From Alcaligenaceae bacterium (lineage in GTDB: Bacteria > Pseudomonadota > Gammaproteobacteria > Burkholderiales > Burkholderiaceae_B): a stretch of DNA of 64,000 bases. The translations under genes and the position numbers were made by a program. Position 1 is the first letter of the stretch. Each line of letters starts with the position of its first letter. The DNA is taken from the NCBI GenBank assembly GCA_013416445.1, contig JACCER010000007.1, forward strand, positions 105,005 through 169,004, in the 5' to 3' direction. A model generated the notes under the pieces. It saw only the letters and a list, made by a program, of their open reading frames with translations. It was not told where the DNA came from and made no database searches. Of this stretch, positions 26,148-37,575 are shown one piece after another.

Positions 26148-28013
26148 TTATCTTGGAGAAATCCTGCGTAATAGCTCCCGCTCCAGGGGTAATGGCTCGT
26201 GGTTAAGCGAGGCGGCGATAATATCGCCGGCCAGCGCTGCCCAGCTAAGCCCGCGCGATCCATACGCGCAAGCAAGCCATATACCTGGTACATCGTCAAG
26301 TGGTCCAATTACTGGAAGGCGATCGGTTACCGCCGCCCGCCAACCCGCCCATCCATCGGCCAGGCCAGGCAACCGGCCAAGCCCGGAAAGCGGTATATTC
26401 AACAAGCTGGCGACTTTCGCCCCTACCTGCTGATGACCTTGCCGCGTAACCTGGCTTGCTAAGGCATCTGGCTGGTAAGTACTGCCGCCTGCATACCGCC
26501 CTTCAACAGGCGGCAGGCAATACCCTTTACCGGCTAATATGACTTGCGAACTGGCCGCGTTGCCATCGTAGTAACTGACCTGCCCCGCCATGCGATACAT
26601 AGACTCTACCTTGGGCAAGCGCGGCGCCTGCGGAATGCCTGCCAGCAGCCCAACCACCTGCGCTGCAGCGGCCAAAACCACGTGCCGCGCACGCGCCATT
26701 TCTTTGCCCTGGGAATCCATCGCCAACCACAAACCAGAGCCATCTGGTTGCAATTGTTCCACCTGACCAACCATACAGTGTATACGAGGATGGCTCAATA
26801 AGACATCCAGCAAGGCTTGCGGCTGAACCATTTGCCCGTCAGAAAACCATAATCCGCCACTACCCAGACGTCGTCCCGCTTGTTCGGAGGCCTGTTCCAC
26901 ATCCAGCCATTTGACCCAATCAGTGGGCAGTTGCAGGCAGGCCAGGGCCTGGCGGCGCTCTTGGGCATGCTGTGCATCGGGCGCCAATTCAAGAGCGCCA
27001 CAACGGACGGGGCGCGCCGCGCCCGACAAGCCCTGCCAGCGCTGCAAGGCGCGCCGCACGCCTGCCCGGCTAAGCCGCGCGCGGATATCGTCGTCGCGGC
27101 TGATGACAGGCATAAGAGCGGCGGCAATATGCCCTTGATGAGAGGCGCCGCGCCCATGAGCGAATACTGGGTCCAGCACCGTGACATCATGACCGCGCAG
27201 GGCCAAGGCCTGGGCCACACCGGCTCCAGCCAGGCCGCCACCCACGACCAGCACAGGTTCCGCTTGAACACGCCGTATCGGACTACGGCCCAAGCCAGGA
27301 CGCAATGTTGCCACGGTGATTTCGCGTTTTCCGCCAAACCCGGCGATTTTAGACACCAGAAAGCCTGCATCACGCAGCCCTCGGCGCACATCCCCGGTGC
27401 AACACCACGTCGCCGCCGTGGCTTGCGCGTTAGCCATGCGCACCAATTGCCCGAACAAAGATCGGGTCCACATGGCAGGATTGACGCGCGGCGCGAAACC
27501 ATCAAGGAAATAAGCATCGACGCAGGCGCCCGCCTGTTTCGCCAGCCGCGCAACCGTCCCGAAAGCCAGGGTCAGCGTCAGCCGCCCCTCTTCGAACTCG
27601 AGCCTATGCAGGCCAGGCAACGAAGGCGGCCAAGCGGCAACCAACTGATCGGCCAGTGCTTTTTCCGGCTGCGGCAGGCGGTCGGCCAACGCCCGCTGCA
27701 TGTCTTGCCGCGCAAAAGGATGGGCCTCGAAAGACAGCACATGCAGGCGCGCAGAACGCTGCGGATCAGTGCGCCAAGCCTGCCACAAAGCCACAAAATT
27801 ATTCCCTAGCCCAAAGCCGGTTTCACATACGGTAAAGCTGCCTTTGCCCTGCCAGCGTTGGGGCAAGCCATTGCCATGCAAAAAAACTTTCCTGGCCTGC
27901 TCTAGTGCACCCCATCCTGGATGATAAACATCGCCAAAATCCGGGTTCATGGGCGTACCATGCTCATTGAAGGCAAGCGTTGCCGGAATCAGGGGTTCGT
28001 AATTACTGGACAT
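26148..28013 (-). CDS. mnmC: Bifunctional tRNA mnm5s2U34 biosynthesis protein MnmC
   Basis: MnmC completes the 5-methylaminomethyl group on uridine 34 of several tRNAs, including tRNA-Lys(UUU), which is encoded in this window. The 621 residues hold an N-terminal methyltransferase (FTVCETGFGLGNNFVALWQAW, DAYFLDGFAPRVNPAMW). A C-terminal FAD oxidoreductase starts at VLVVGGGLAGAGVAQALALRGHDVTVLD, with HQGHIAAALMPVISRDD following. Length is close to the E. coli protein. It is divergent from the inositol monophosphatase gene. Confidence 0.95.
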   Translation of the reverse strand: MSSNYEPLIPATLAFNEHGTPMNPDFGDVYHPGWGALEQARKVFLHGNGLPQRWQGKGSFTVCETGFGLGNNFVALWQAWRTDPQRSARLHVLSFEAHPFARQDMQRALADRLPQPEKALADQLVAAWPPSLPGLHRLEFEEGRLTLTLAFGTVARLAKQAGACVDAYFLDGFAPRVNPAMWTRSLFGQLVRMANAQATAATWCCTGDVRRGLRDAGFLVSKIAGFGGKREITVATLRPGLGRSPIRRVQAEPVLVVGGGLAGAGVAQALALRGHDVTVLDPVFAHGRGASHQGHIAAALMPVISRDDDIRARLSRAGVRRALQRWQGLSGAARPVRCGALELAPDAQHAQERRQALACLQLPTDWVKWLDVEQASEQAGRRLGSGGLWFSDGQMVQPQALLDVLLSHPRIHCMVGQVEQLQPDGSGLWLAMDSQGKEMARARHVVLAAAAQVVGLLAGIPQAPRLPKVESMYRMAGQVSYYDGNAASSQVILAGKGYCLPPVEGRYAGGSTYQPDALASQVTRQGHQQVGAKVASLLNIPLSGLGRLPGLADGWAGWRAAVTDRLPVIGPLDDVPGIWLACAYGSRGLSWAALAGDIIAASLNHEPLPLERELLRRISPR

Positions 28014-28100
28014 GCCTGGGCGCCGCTAAAAAATAAATTATCGTCACGTACAATAATGCTTTATCGAGCGAGTGACGCTCTTGCTGACCGGAACCACTGT

Positions 28101-28949
28101 ATGCAATCTTTAAGAATTCCACTTAGCGACTACCTTGATGCAGCCGTCACGGCAGCTCATGCCGGAGCTGCTATTTTACAGTCATATGCCCATAACCGGG
28201 CCGAGCTCGTCATTGATAAAAAAATGCGCAACGACCTGGTCTCTCAGGCTGATCGCGAAGCCGAAGAAGCTGTCATTGAAATCTTGCGCGAACGTGCCCC
28301 CGAACTAGGTATAGTAGCGGAAGAAAGCGGCGGCAAAACAGCTGGTATCGCCACTTGGTACATAGACCCACTAGACGGCACCACCAATTTTTTGCACAAC
28401 ATACCCCAATACGCGGTATCGATAGCACTTATTGCCCATGCCGGCACCATTGTTGCGGGCGACACGCCCCTGGAACACGACACGCCCGTCATCGGTGTGG
28501 TCTACGACCCCAATCGGGAAGAGCTTTTCACCGCCATGCACGGCGTAGGCGCGTGGCTCAACGAACGGCGCATACATTGCTCCCAAACCGAACTCCTTAG
28601 CGAATCAGTCGTAGGCACCGGCTTTCCGTTTCGCGATTTCTCATTTGCAGACCAGTACATGCCCACCCTGGAATACGCCATCAACAACACACGCGGCGTC
28701 AGGCGCCATGGCGCTGCGGCACTTGACCTGGCCTGGGTCGCCTGCGGGCGCTACGATGGCTATTGGGAAATGGGGCTGGCCCCATGGGATGTCGCCGCAG
28801 GCACGGTCATCGTGCGCGAGGCAGGCGGCATTTGCGAAGACATCCATCATCGCGACCCGTGGCCCATCAAGGGCTATGTGTACGCAGGCAACCAACATAC
28901 CGGCCCCGCGCTCGACGCCATGATACAGCCCCACCTGAAAAAGGCCTGA
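28101..28949 (+). CDS. suhB: Inositol-1-monophosphatase family protein (SuhB-like)
   Basis: A 282-residue member of the Mg-dependent phosphatase family. The metal-binding motifs are in order: IVAEESGG, the signature WYIDPLDGTTNFLHNIP, and APWDVAAGTVIVREAGG near the C-terminus. A loop of about 15 residues (AGDTPLEHDTPVIGVVYDP) is somewhat longer than in E. coli SuhB. The start ATG 28101 leaves out 60 upstream codons that look noncoding. In related bacteria the protein also binds RNA polymerase and affects rRNA antitermination, which is not visible here. Confidence 0.92.
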   Translation: MQSLRIPLSDYLDAAVTAAHAGAAILQSYAHNRAELVIDKKMRNDLVSQADREAEEAVIEILRERAPELGIVAEESGGKTAGIATWYIDPLDGTTNFLHNIPQYAVSIALIAHAGTIVAGDTPLEHDTPVIGVVYDPNREELFTAMHGVGAWLNERRIHCSQTELLSESVVGTGFPFRDFSFADQYMPTLEYAINNTRGVRRHGAAALDLAWVACGRYDGYWEMGLAPWDVAAGTVIVREAGGICEDIHHRDPWPIKGYVYAGNQHTGPALDAMIQPHLKKA

Positions 28950-28959
28950 AGCTCGTAAA

Positions 28960-28991
28960 CCGGATTGGCGCCACCAGGCGCATAATCCGAC
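28960..28991. repeat. Dispersed palindrome, copy 5
   Basis: CCGGATTGGCGCC faces GGCGCATAATCCG around ACCA. It lies 10 bp after the inositol monophosphatase stop, in the gap before a gene on the same strand. Confidence 0.7.
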
Positions 28992-29094
28992 AGCAATCGA
29001 CCCGGCTGCCACACCCATTTTAGTTTCAGAGGTTTGATGATACGCTGTCACAAGCGCTAAGCTTGGCAAACGACCCTCCACAGGACTTGCAATC

Positions 29095-30297
29095 ATGAAA
29101 CTAGCAGAACCTATCGTCGGATGGAAATCCGAAATTGCCGCAATTCGCCGCGATATCCACGCCCACCCCGAGCTGGCTTACGAAGAAATCAGAACTGCCG
29201 ACGTCATCGCCCGCACACTCGAATCCTGGGGAATACCCACCCACCGTGGCCTGGGCATCACTGGGGTCGTTGGCACCATACACGGCAAAACCCAGAACGG
29301 GCGTGCGCTGGGCTTGCGAGCCGACATGGACGCCCTACCCATGCAAGAACTCAATACCTTCGAGCACGCCAGCAAGCATGCCGGAAAAATGCACGCCTGC
29401 GGTCACGACGGCCATATGGCGATGCTATTGGCGGCGGCGCGCTACCTAGCCGAACACCGCAACTTCGACGGCACGATCTATGTCATTTTCCAGCCCGCCG
29501 AAGAAGGCTTCAGTGGCGCCAAGGCCATGATAGACGATGGCCTGTTCACACTATTTCCCATGGATGCTGTCTTCGGCATGCACAACTGGCCAGGTATGGC
29601 CGTAGGTACTTTCGGCGTGTTGGCCGGCCCCATGATGGCGTCCAGCAATACCTTTGAAATCCGGCTTGAAGGCAAGGGCGCACACGGGGCCATGCCGCAC
29701 CTGGGCGTCGACCCGGTCATGGCTGCCGTACAACTGGCGCAAAGCTTCCAAACCATCATCAGCCGCGATCGCAATCCCCTCGACCCCGCCGTGCTCAGCG
29801 TCACCCAAATACACAGCGGCTCGGCCGATAACGTCATACCCAACGATGCCATACTGCGCGGCACAGTACGCACCTTTTCCGATGAAACGCTCGACCTCAT
29901 CGAAAAGCGCATGCATGAAATCACCCAATACACCAGCCAAGCCCTGAACTGCACAGCCGAATTCAGTTTCCAGCGCAAGTATCCGCCCACGGTCAACCAC
30001 GAACGCGAAGCCGAATTCTGCGCTCAGGTGCTGGAACAAATAGTAGGCAAAGATCGCGTCGACCGCGCGGTCCAACCCTCCATGGGCGCCGAAGACTTTG
30101 CTTTCATGTTAAAAGAGAAGCCCGGATGCTATGTCTGGATAGGAAATGGCGAGGGCGACCATCGCATGGCAGGCCACGGCCTTGGCCCCTGCACATTGCA
30201 CAATGGCAGCTACGACTTCAACGACGACCTTATCCCATTGGGCGCCACCTATTGGGCCGAGCTCGCCAAGCAATGGCTGGCTGCCCCTGCACCTTGA
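29095..30297 (+). CDS. M20D family amidohydrolase (hippurate hydrolase-like)
   Basis: A 400-residue metal-dependent amidohydrolase with RRDIHAHPELAYEE near residue 18, GLRADMDALPMQE, the metal site MHACGHDGHMAMLL, IFQPAEEGFSGAKAM, and a C-terminal His region (GLGPCTLHNGSYDFND). These features fit the AmhX/HipO/ILR1 branch, which cleaves N-acyl amino acids; the exact substrate is unknown. A second member of the family is at 61569-62765. Confidence 0.92.
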   Translation: MKLAEPIVGWKSEIAAIRRDIHAHPELAYEEIRTADVIARTLESWGIPTHRGLGITGVVGTIHGKTQNGRALGLRADMDALPMQELNTFEHASKHAGKMHACGHDGHMAMLLAAARYLAEHRNFDGTIYVIFQPAEEGFSGAKAMIDDGLFTLFPMDAVFGMHNWPGMAVGTFGVLAGPMMASSNTFEIRLEGKGAHGAMPHLGVDPVMAAVQLAQSFQTIISRDRNPLDPAVLSVTQIHSGSADNVIPNDAILRGTVRTFSDETLDLIEKRMHEITQYTSQALNCTAEFSFQRKYPPTVNHEREAEFCAQVLEQIVGKDRVDRAVQPSMGAEDFAFMLKEKPGCYVWIGNGEGDHRMAGHGLGPCTLHNGSYDFNDDLIPLGATYWAELAKQWLAAPAP

Positions 30298-30478
30298 TCA
30301 CAGCACGCTTACGGCGGGTATTAACAAAAGTTTAATGCCCATAAAGCGTACTACCGTTAAAATGCTCGTTGCTTCGTTTACAGGCCTTTCTGCTTCTGTA
30401 AACAGAGCATGCATTTAGCATTTTCAGCCCTTCCCGGCGTTTGCCAGGCGGGCCAGCAACAATCTGGAGCCGTTTGCT

Positions 30479-30889
30479 TTGAGCACCACCGAGAACCATC
30501 GTACTGTTTTACCGCCTCCAGAAAGCCATGCTGTTTTACGCGTCATGCCCCAACCCGCCGATGCCAACATACACGGCGACGTCTTTGGCGGCTGGATCAT
30601 GTCGCAGGTTGATATCGCAGGCTCGATTCCAGCCACCCGCCGCGCCGCAGGCCGCGTGGCCACTATTGCGGTCAATTCCTTCACCTTCAAGCAGCCGGTA
30701 TTCGTGGGCGACTTGCTGAGCTTTTACGCTGAAATCGTCAAAGTCGGCACGACGTCAATTACCATCTCGGTCGAAGTCTATGCCGAGCGCCAGCGTCTTG
30801 AACTCGAAGTCGTTAAAGTCACAGAAGCCATACTTACTTACGTTGCTACCGACGACCAGCGCAAGCGCCGCCCTCTTCCCATTGTTTAA
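30479..30889 (+). CDS. yciA: Acyl-CoA thioesterase, YciA-like hotdog fold
   Basis: A 136-residue hotdog-fold thioesterase with PADANIHGDVFGGWIMSQVDIAGS, which holds the catalytic Asp, and VAVNSFTFKQPVFVGDLL-type strands. It probably hydrolyses acyl-CoA to recycle CoA. A TTG start at 30479 is supported by GGAG nine bases upstream and by the usual MSTTEN opening; no ATG fits. It is followed by mgtE after 14 bp and may be co-transcribed with it. Confidence 0.9.
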   Translation: MSTTENHRTVLPPPESHAVLRVMPQPADANIHGDVFGGWIMSQVDIAGSIPATRRAAGRVATIAVNSFTFKQPVFVGDLLSFYAEIVKVGTTSITISVEVYAERQRLELEVVKVTEAILTYVATDDQRKRRPLPIV

Positions 30890-30903
30890 AGCGAGGTTTG
30901 CCT

Positions 30904-32388
30904 ATGCCGGACAACTCAGCCAAGCCTCAAGAAAGCGTGCCCATCGTCATTCCGCGCCGCCTTGATCCTGAAGACGCTCAACAAGCGCTGCAGCAGTTGC
31001 AGTCCATACTCGAGCGCCAGGAAGTTGCAGACGCCCTGGCCCAACGCCAGTCCAACGAAGAAGACGATGACTCCAATCTCCTTGAAGGCATGCTGCATCG
31101 CCAGCACGAAAACGAGATCAAATCGATCATCAACGATTTGCATCCTTCCGACATCGCCTTCATTCTCGAATCACTGCCTGTGCTTGAGCGCCAGGCAATA
31201 TGGGAGCTGGTCAGCCCTGAACATGATGCTGACGTATTGCTGGAAGTCGACGACTGGGCCCGTGAGTCCCTCATCAAGTCCATGGACCACCAAGACTTGG
31301 TCGCCGCCACCGGCACCATGGACGCCGATGAAATCGCCGACCTGGCCGCCGACCTTCCTCCTGATGTTATCGCTGAAGTACAAAAAGGCCTGACTGAAGA
31401 AGAAAGGGCGCAACTGCTCGAAGCCATGGGCTACCCCGAAGACACCGTGGGCGCCATCATGGATTTTGAAATGGTCAGGGTCCGCGAAGACGTATCGCTG
31501 GAAGTCGTATTACGCTACTTACGACGACTGCACGAACTTCCCGATCATACTGACCAGATTTTTGTCGTTGACCGCGAAGACAGGCTGCAAGGCACGTTGC
31601 CGCTGTCCACTTTGCTGGTGCGCGAGCCTGAAATGCAGGTGTCCGAGGTCATGGTCACTGAATACCTTACCTTGAACCCACTGGACTCCGACGCCGATGC
31701 TGCTGGCGCGTTCGAGCGTTACGATCTGGTTTCAGCTCCTGTCACCGACGACAAGGGCCGTCTGATCGGGCGCGTCACCATTGCTGAAGTGGTTGACGTG
31801 ATCCAGGAAGACTCCCAAGAACAAGCGCTATCGCGAGCGGGCCTGCAAGAAGAAGATATTTTTGCGCCAGTGCTCAGCGCCTTGCGCAACCGTGCGCCCT
31901 GGCTGTTCGTCAACCTGTGCACAGCGTCAATTGCCTCGTTGGTGGCTTCGCGCTTTGAGGACACGGTCAGTCAAATCGTAATCCTGGCGTTCCTGATGTC
32001 TATTGTGGCGGGCATAGGCGGCAACTCTGGCAACCAGACCATGACGATGATCATTCGCGCTCTGGCGGTTGGCCGAGTGACCAGTTCAAACGCATGGCGA
32101 CTGGTCAAGCGCGAGCTGACGGTCACGTTCATGGTTGGTCTATGCGGAAGCTTGGTCGCCGCCAGTTTTGCCTGGGCAATTTCCCGGTCAGTGGCAATCG
32201 CCGCAGTGATGATGACCGCCATGATCTGCAACATGCTGATCGGGGCTGCGCTGGGGGTATTGATCCCTATCCTGCGAGACAGATTCGGCAAAGATCCCGC
32301 GATGGGTTCCTCGGTGCTGCTGACGTTCGCTACGGATTCGCTGGGGTTCCTGATATTCCTGGGGCTCGCTACGGTGTTTTTGATGTAG
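30904..32388 (+). CDS. mgtE: Magnesium transporter MgtE
   Basis: MgtE is a dimeric Mg2+ channel of the inner membrane gated by cytoplasmic Mg2+. The 494 residues have the N-terminal superhelical domain (LHPSDIAFILESLPVLERQAIWELV), two CBS domains (about 185-315) and a C-terminal membrane domain of five segments with the pore motif GGNSGNQTMTMIIRALAVG. The ATG at 30904 has GAGG seven bases upstream; a TTG two codons earlier is less likely. It is convergent with secA across an 818-bp structured noncoding region. Confidence 0.95.
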   Translation: MPDNSAKPQESVPIVIPRRLDPEDAQQALQQLQSILERQEVADALAQRQSNEEDDDSNLLEGMLHRQHENEIKSIINDLHPSDIAFILESLPVLERQAIWELVSPEHDADVLLEVDDWARESLIKSMDHQDLVAATGTMDADEIADLAADLPPDVIAEVQKGLTEEERAQLLEAMGYPEDTVGAIMDFEMVRVREDVSLEVVLRYLRRLHELPDHTDQIFVVDREDRLQGTLPLSTLLVREPEMQVSEVMVTEYLTLNPLDSDADAAGAFERYDLVSAPVTDDKGRLIGRVTIAEVVDVIQEDSQEQALSRAGLQEEDIFAPVLSALRNRAPWLFVNLCTASIASLVASRFEDTVSQIVILAFLMSIVAGIGGNSGNQTMTMIIRALAVGRVTSSNAWRLVKRELTVTFMVGLCGSLVAASFAWAISRSVAIAAVMMTAMICNMLIGAALGVLIPILRDRFGKDPAMGSSVLLTFATDSLGFLIFLGLATVFLM

Positions 32389-32445
32389 CACGGGAGGTAT
32401 ATGCGGTCAGCCAGCTTAATTGTTGGCGGCGCTGTCTGGTTCTGG

Positions 32446-32532
32446 TGACGTTATTTGGTTTCTTATGACGTTGTCGGTTTCTGGTGACGTTGTCGGTTTC
32501 TTGTGACGTTGTCGGTTTCTTGTGACGTTGTC
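32446..32532. repeat. 19-20-bp tandem repeat array, five copies
   Basis: The unit TGACGTTGTCGGTTTCTTG begins at 32446, 32466, 32485, 32504 and 32523. The first copy is diverged and 20 bp long, the middle ones are nearly identical, and the last is cut off by element A. Confidence 0.9.
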
Positions 32533-32533
32533 C

Positions 32534-32700
32534 GGGGTGGGTGAAGCTCAGTGCGGCACGGCGTGCTTGTTTCCGCGTCTGCCTCGTACAGCCGGGCGTC
32601 GGCCGAACTCGCTGCGCAAACAGCGGCCGACGACCCCCCCCGGCTTCCCTTCGTCAGCACGCGGCGCACGCCTACCGCCGCACTGAGCTTCACCCACCCC
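32534..32700. repeat. Large palindromic element A
   Basis: A perfect 24-bp inverted repeat forms the ends (32534-32557 and 32677-32700; arm core GGGTGAAGCTCAGTGCGG). Inside lies a second stem, CGTCGGCCG (32597-32605) with CGGCCGACG (32624-32632), extended by GCCGGG...CCCGGC. The 167 bp could fold into one long hairpin. The minus strand of the centre reads CTGTTTGCGCAGCGAGTTC. Confidence 0.85.
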
Positions 32701-32815
32701 AGACAACTGCACAATAGGGAATTGGCCGGCCTAACGGCCTTGCAGCCTGAAAAACTGGTTTTACTGGCACGGCTGGTCGATGATGTAGTGCTGACTCAAA
32801 TATCGCTGATGCAAA

Positions 32816-33033
32816 AAGTCGGGTGTGTCGGGGGCTGTGCAGGCGCCTTGCGCAAGCCGTTACGGTCAGCGCCATCGAGGGGGCAAGGCCGCGGCTGTTT
32901 GAGCCCGACGCTTGTCGGACCACTGGTCCGACCGGGCGAGTTCCGCGGACGCCTCGATGGCGCTGACCGTAACGGGAACCCCGCCAGGGGCGCAGCGCGT
33001 GAAGCCGAAACAGCCCTCGACACACCCGACTTG
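32816..33033. repeat. Large palindromic element B
   Basis: Three nested inverted repeats share one centre. The outer arm is 22 bp at 32816-32837 with 33011-33032 (one mismatch). The middle arm is 24 bp at 32857-32880 with 32952-32975 (perfect; core GGTCAGCGCCATCGAGG). The centre is GTCGGACC-ACT-GGTCCGAC at 32914-32932. It contains CTGTTTGAGC (32895-32904) and GCGAGTTC (32936-32943), the same core words as element A in the opposite orientation. Confidence 0.85.
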
Positions 33034-33160
33034 CTCAAGAACAAAAACTCAGCCCTCGACACACCCGACTTGCTCAAGAACAAAAACTCAGCCCCCGACA
33101 CACCCGACTTTCGAAAGAACAAAAGTCACCCACAACACCCGACTTTCGCAAGAACGAAAA
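33011..33160. repeat. 39-bp tandem repeat array, about four copies
   Basis: Copies begin at 33011, 33050, 33089 and about 33127. The first two are identical, the third is close and the fourth is degenerate. The unit starts CAGCCCTCGACACACCCGAC. An inverted single copy stands at 32815-32837 and matches the third copy over 23 bp without mismatch. There are no unique spacers, so it is not a CRISPR array. Confidence 0.88.
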
Positions 33161-33205
33161 ACCGCCCACAACACACGCCTATCGGCGCTTATCCGACCTA
33201 CGCAA

Positions 33206-35944
<2,739 letters not shown>

Positions 35945-36043
35945 TCTTGTGTCGTTGATGCGTACTTGCTGCGCATAAACGCAAAAGTCCACATGCTGTC
36001 TTTTTTTGGGTTGGCGGATAACACCGCAGGAAAACAATACAGT

Positions 36044-36997
36044 TTAACGCACCTGCGGGACTATGGCTGCAATGTCTTTCGAAGCATCCGCCATCAGCGG
36101 ACCCGAGGTCTGTGGCCTGGCCAGGAACAGGGTGGGATTCAGGGCATGCCCCGCCATGCGCACCTCGAAGTGCAAGTGCGACCCTGTAGAGCGCCCCGTT
36201 GAGCCGACCTTGGCTATTTCCTGGCCCTTTTCGACTAGGTCGCCAGGCTTGACTTTGATGATGGAAGCGTGAGCATACCGGGTAAGCAGGCCATTGCCGT
36301 GACTGATTTCGACCATTTTCCCGTATCCTGCAACATAACGTGCCTCGCTGACCACGCCACCCGATGCAGCATAAATGGGCGCCCCTTTGGGCGCTGCAAA
36401 ATCAAGCCCCTCGTGCATGCTGTGGCGGCCCGTGACCGGATTGCGCCGCCATCCAAAAGATGAACTGAGATAGGGGTAGTTGACGGGTGAAAAGGTAGGC
36501 ATGCGCGCCTCGATACCTACCCGCTTGGTCAGCACCAGATCAAGCATGGCGAACCAGTCTTTTTGCTCGGACAACTGCAAGGAAAGGGAGTCGAGTTCGC
36601 GGCCTAGCCCCTGCGCCGACCAGCCTGCCCCCTGAGGGTCGGTGATATAGTCCATGACTGGCTGCTCAAGGCTGCTCAGGACTTCAGGGTCGGTAAATGA
36701 TACGCCGGCGGCGTCGGCCACCCGCTTGCTCAGGCCATCCATGGTGATCAGCCTGGCCTGCAGGTCTCCCACTTTCGAGGCCAGCAGGCCGATGTTTTCG
36801 CGTATGTAGGCCGAGTCGCGCGCCGCCTGCTGCACAATGACGCGCTCTTGCACGGCATCAAGTACAGGACGCTGGCTTAATTGCGATTGCACCCAGGCGC
36901 CGGCAACAGCGGAAGCTGCCAAGGCGGCGACAGCTGCCAACCCCAATACGGTCCACCTGAATCGTTTACCGTTAGAATCAGTTAATAGATTCTTCAT
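36044..36997 (-). CDS. M23 family metallopeptidase (peptidoglycan endopeptidase-like)
   Basis: A 317-residue protein anchored by one N-terminal membrane segment (WTVLGLAAVAALAASAVAGAWV). A coiled-coil-like periplasmic stretch follows, then a C-terminal LytM/M23 domain. The zinc ligands are intact: HEGLDFAAP near residue 194 and SHLHFEV near 275. It could cleave peptidoglycan cross-links; the position between lpxC and secA is usual in this group of bacteria. It is divergent from dciA with only 32 bp between the two starts. Confidence 0.92.
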   Translation of the reverse strand: MKNLLTDSNGKRFRWTVLGLAAVAALAASAVAGAWVQSQLSQRPVLDAVQERVIVQQAARDSAYIRENIGLLASKVGDLQARLITMDGLSKRVADAAGVSFTDPEVLSSLEQPVMDYITDPQGAGWSAQGLGRELDSLSLQLSEQKDWFAMLDLVLTKRVGIEARMPTFSPVNYPYLSSSFGWRRNPVTGRHSMHEGLDFAAPKGAPIYAASGGVVSEARYVAGYGKMVEISHGNGLLTRYAHASIIKVKPGDLVEKGQEIAKVGSTGRSTGSHLHFEVRMAGHALNPTLFLARPQTSGPLMADASKDIAAIVPQVR

Positions 36998-37029
36998 ATT
37001 AGTAGATACCTCAAATTAAACCTCGACAG

Positions 37030-37512
37030 ATGCTGCGCATACCCCGCCCCCCTCGTCCTTTAAACAAAGAACCACCTGCCACGCTTGCAGTAAGCTGGTT
37101 GGGTGGCGATCAACGTGCGTCCCAGGTGCTGGAAACAGCGCGCAATCTGATCGCGGTGGAACATGCAGCAAAAAAAGTACTGCCACTCGCCTTAGCGGAA
37201 GTATGCAGGGTGGCCCGTATAGAAAAACAACAGATTACGCTGGCGGTTCCCAGTGCGGCTTACGCATCCAAGCTCAGACAACTCGCACCACGGATTTTGC
37301 TTTTATTGAACGACAGCGGTTGGAACCTTAACGAAATCAGCGTCAGGGTTCAAGCCGCGTTACTTAAAAGCGAGACAAAAACAACACCCCATCAGGTCGA
37401 GCCCCTGGGCGACGTAGCCCTGGACGCCTTCACCGAATTGCAAAACAGCTTGAAACCAGGCCCGCTGGCCGACGCAGTCAGCCGCTTGCTTGCCAACCAC
37501 GGCAAGCGTTAG
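37030..37512 (+). CDS. dciA: DciA-like (DUF721) protein
   Basis: A 160-residue protein with the DUF721/DciA core (LALAEVCRVARIEKQQITLAVPSAAYASKLRQLAPRILLLLND). DciA proteins load the replicative helicase DnaB in bacteria lacking DnaC. The N-terminal 30 residues are proline-rich and basic. The assignment is by general resemblance; the C-terminal part is variable. It is convergent with lpxC. Confidence 0.75.
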   Translation: MLRIPRPPRPLNKEPPATLAVSWLGGDQRASQVLETARNLIAVEHAAKKVLPLALAEVCRVARIEKQQITLAVPSAAYASKLRQLAPRILLLLNDSGWNLNEISVRVQAALLKSETKTTPHQVEPLGDVALDAFTELQNSLKPGPLADAVSRLLANHGKR

Positions 37513-37515
37513 TGT

Positions 37516-37546
37516 CTGTTTGCCGGATTAGCATGTAAACCGACAT
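37516..37546. repeat. Dispersed palindrome, degenerate copy 6
   Basis: CTGTTTGCCGGATTAGC and GTAAACCGACA form a weak version of the repeat just after the dciA stop, between convergent dciA and lpxC. Confidence 0.4.
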
Positions 37547-37575
37547 CCATCGCCCAAAAACCAGCACATTAGAGG

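Larger units (their letters stand above)
32389..33205. other. Structured noncoding region between mgtE and secA
   Basis: I find no real gene here. A 407-codon plus-strand frame across it is made of the repeats themselves and overlaps secA in antisense. From left to right the region has a 19-20-bp tandem array, a palindromic element (A), a plain stretch of about 115 bp with a small GGCCG...CGGCC hairpin near 32724-32739, a second, larger palindromic element (B), a 39-bp tandem array, and a half copy of the dispersed repeat (ATCCGACCTACG at about 33191-33202). Confidence 0.8.

Noticed and set aside
33011..33160. Possible CRISPR array
   Set aside because: The 39-bp units are directly adjacent with no unique spacers, and no cas genes are present.
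32389..33205. Possible retron, integron attC cluster or group II intron
   Set aside because: No reverse transcriptase, integrase or intron-encoded protein is nearby, and I could not find the attC R-box sequences at the arms.
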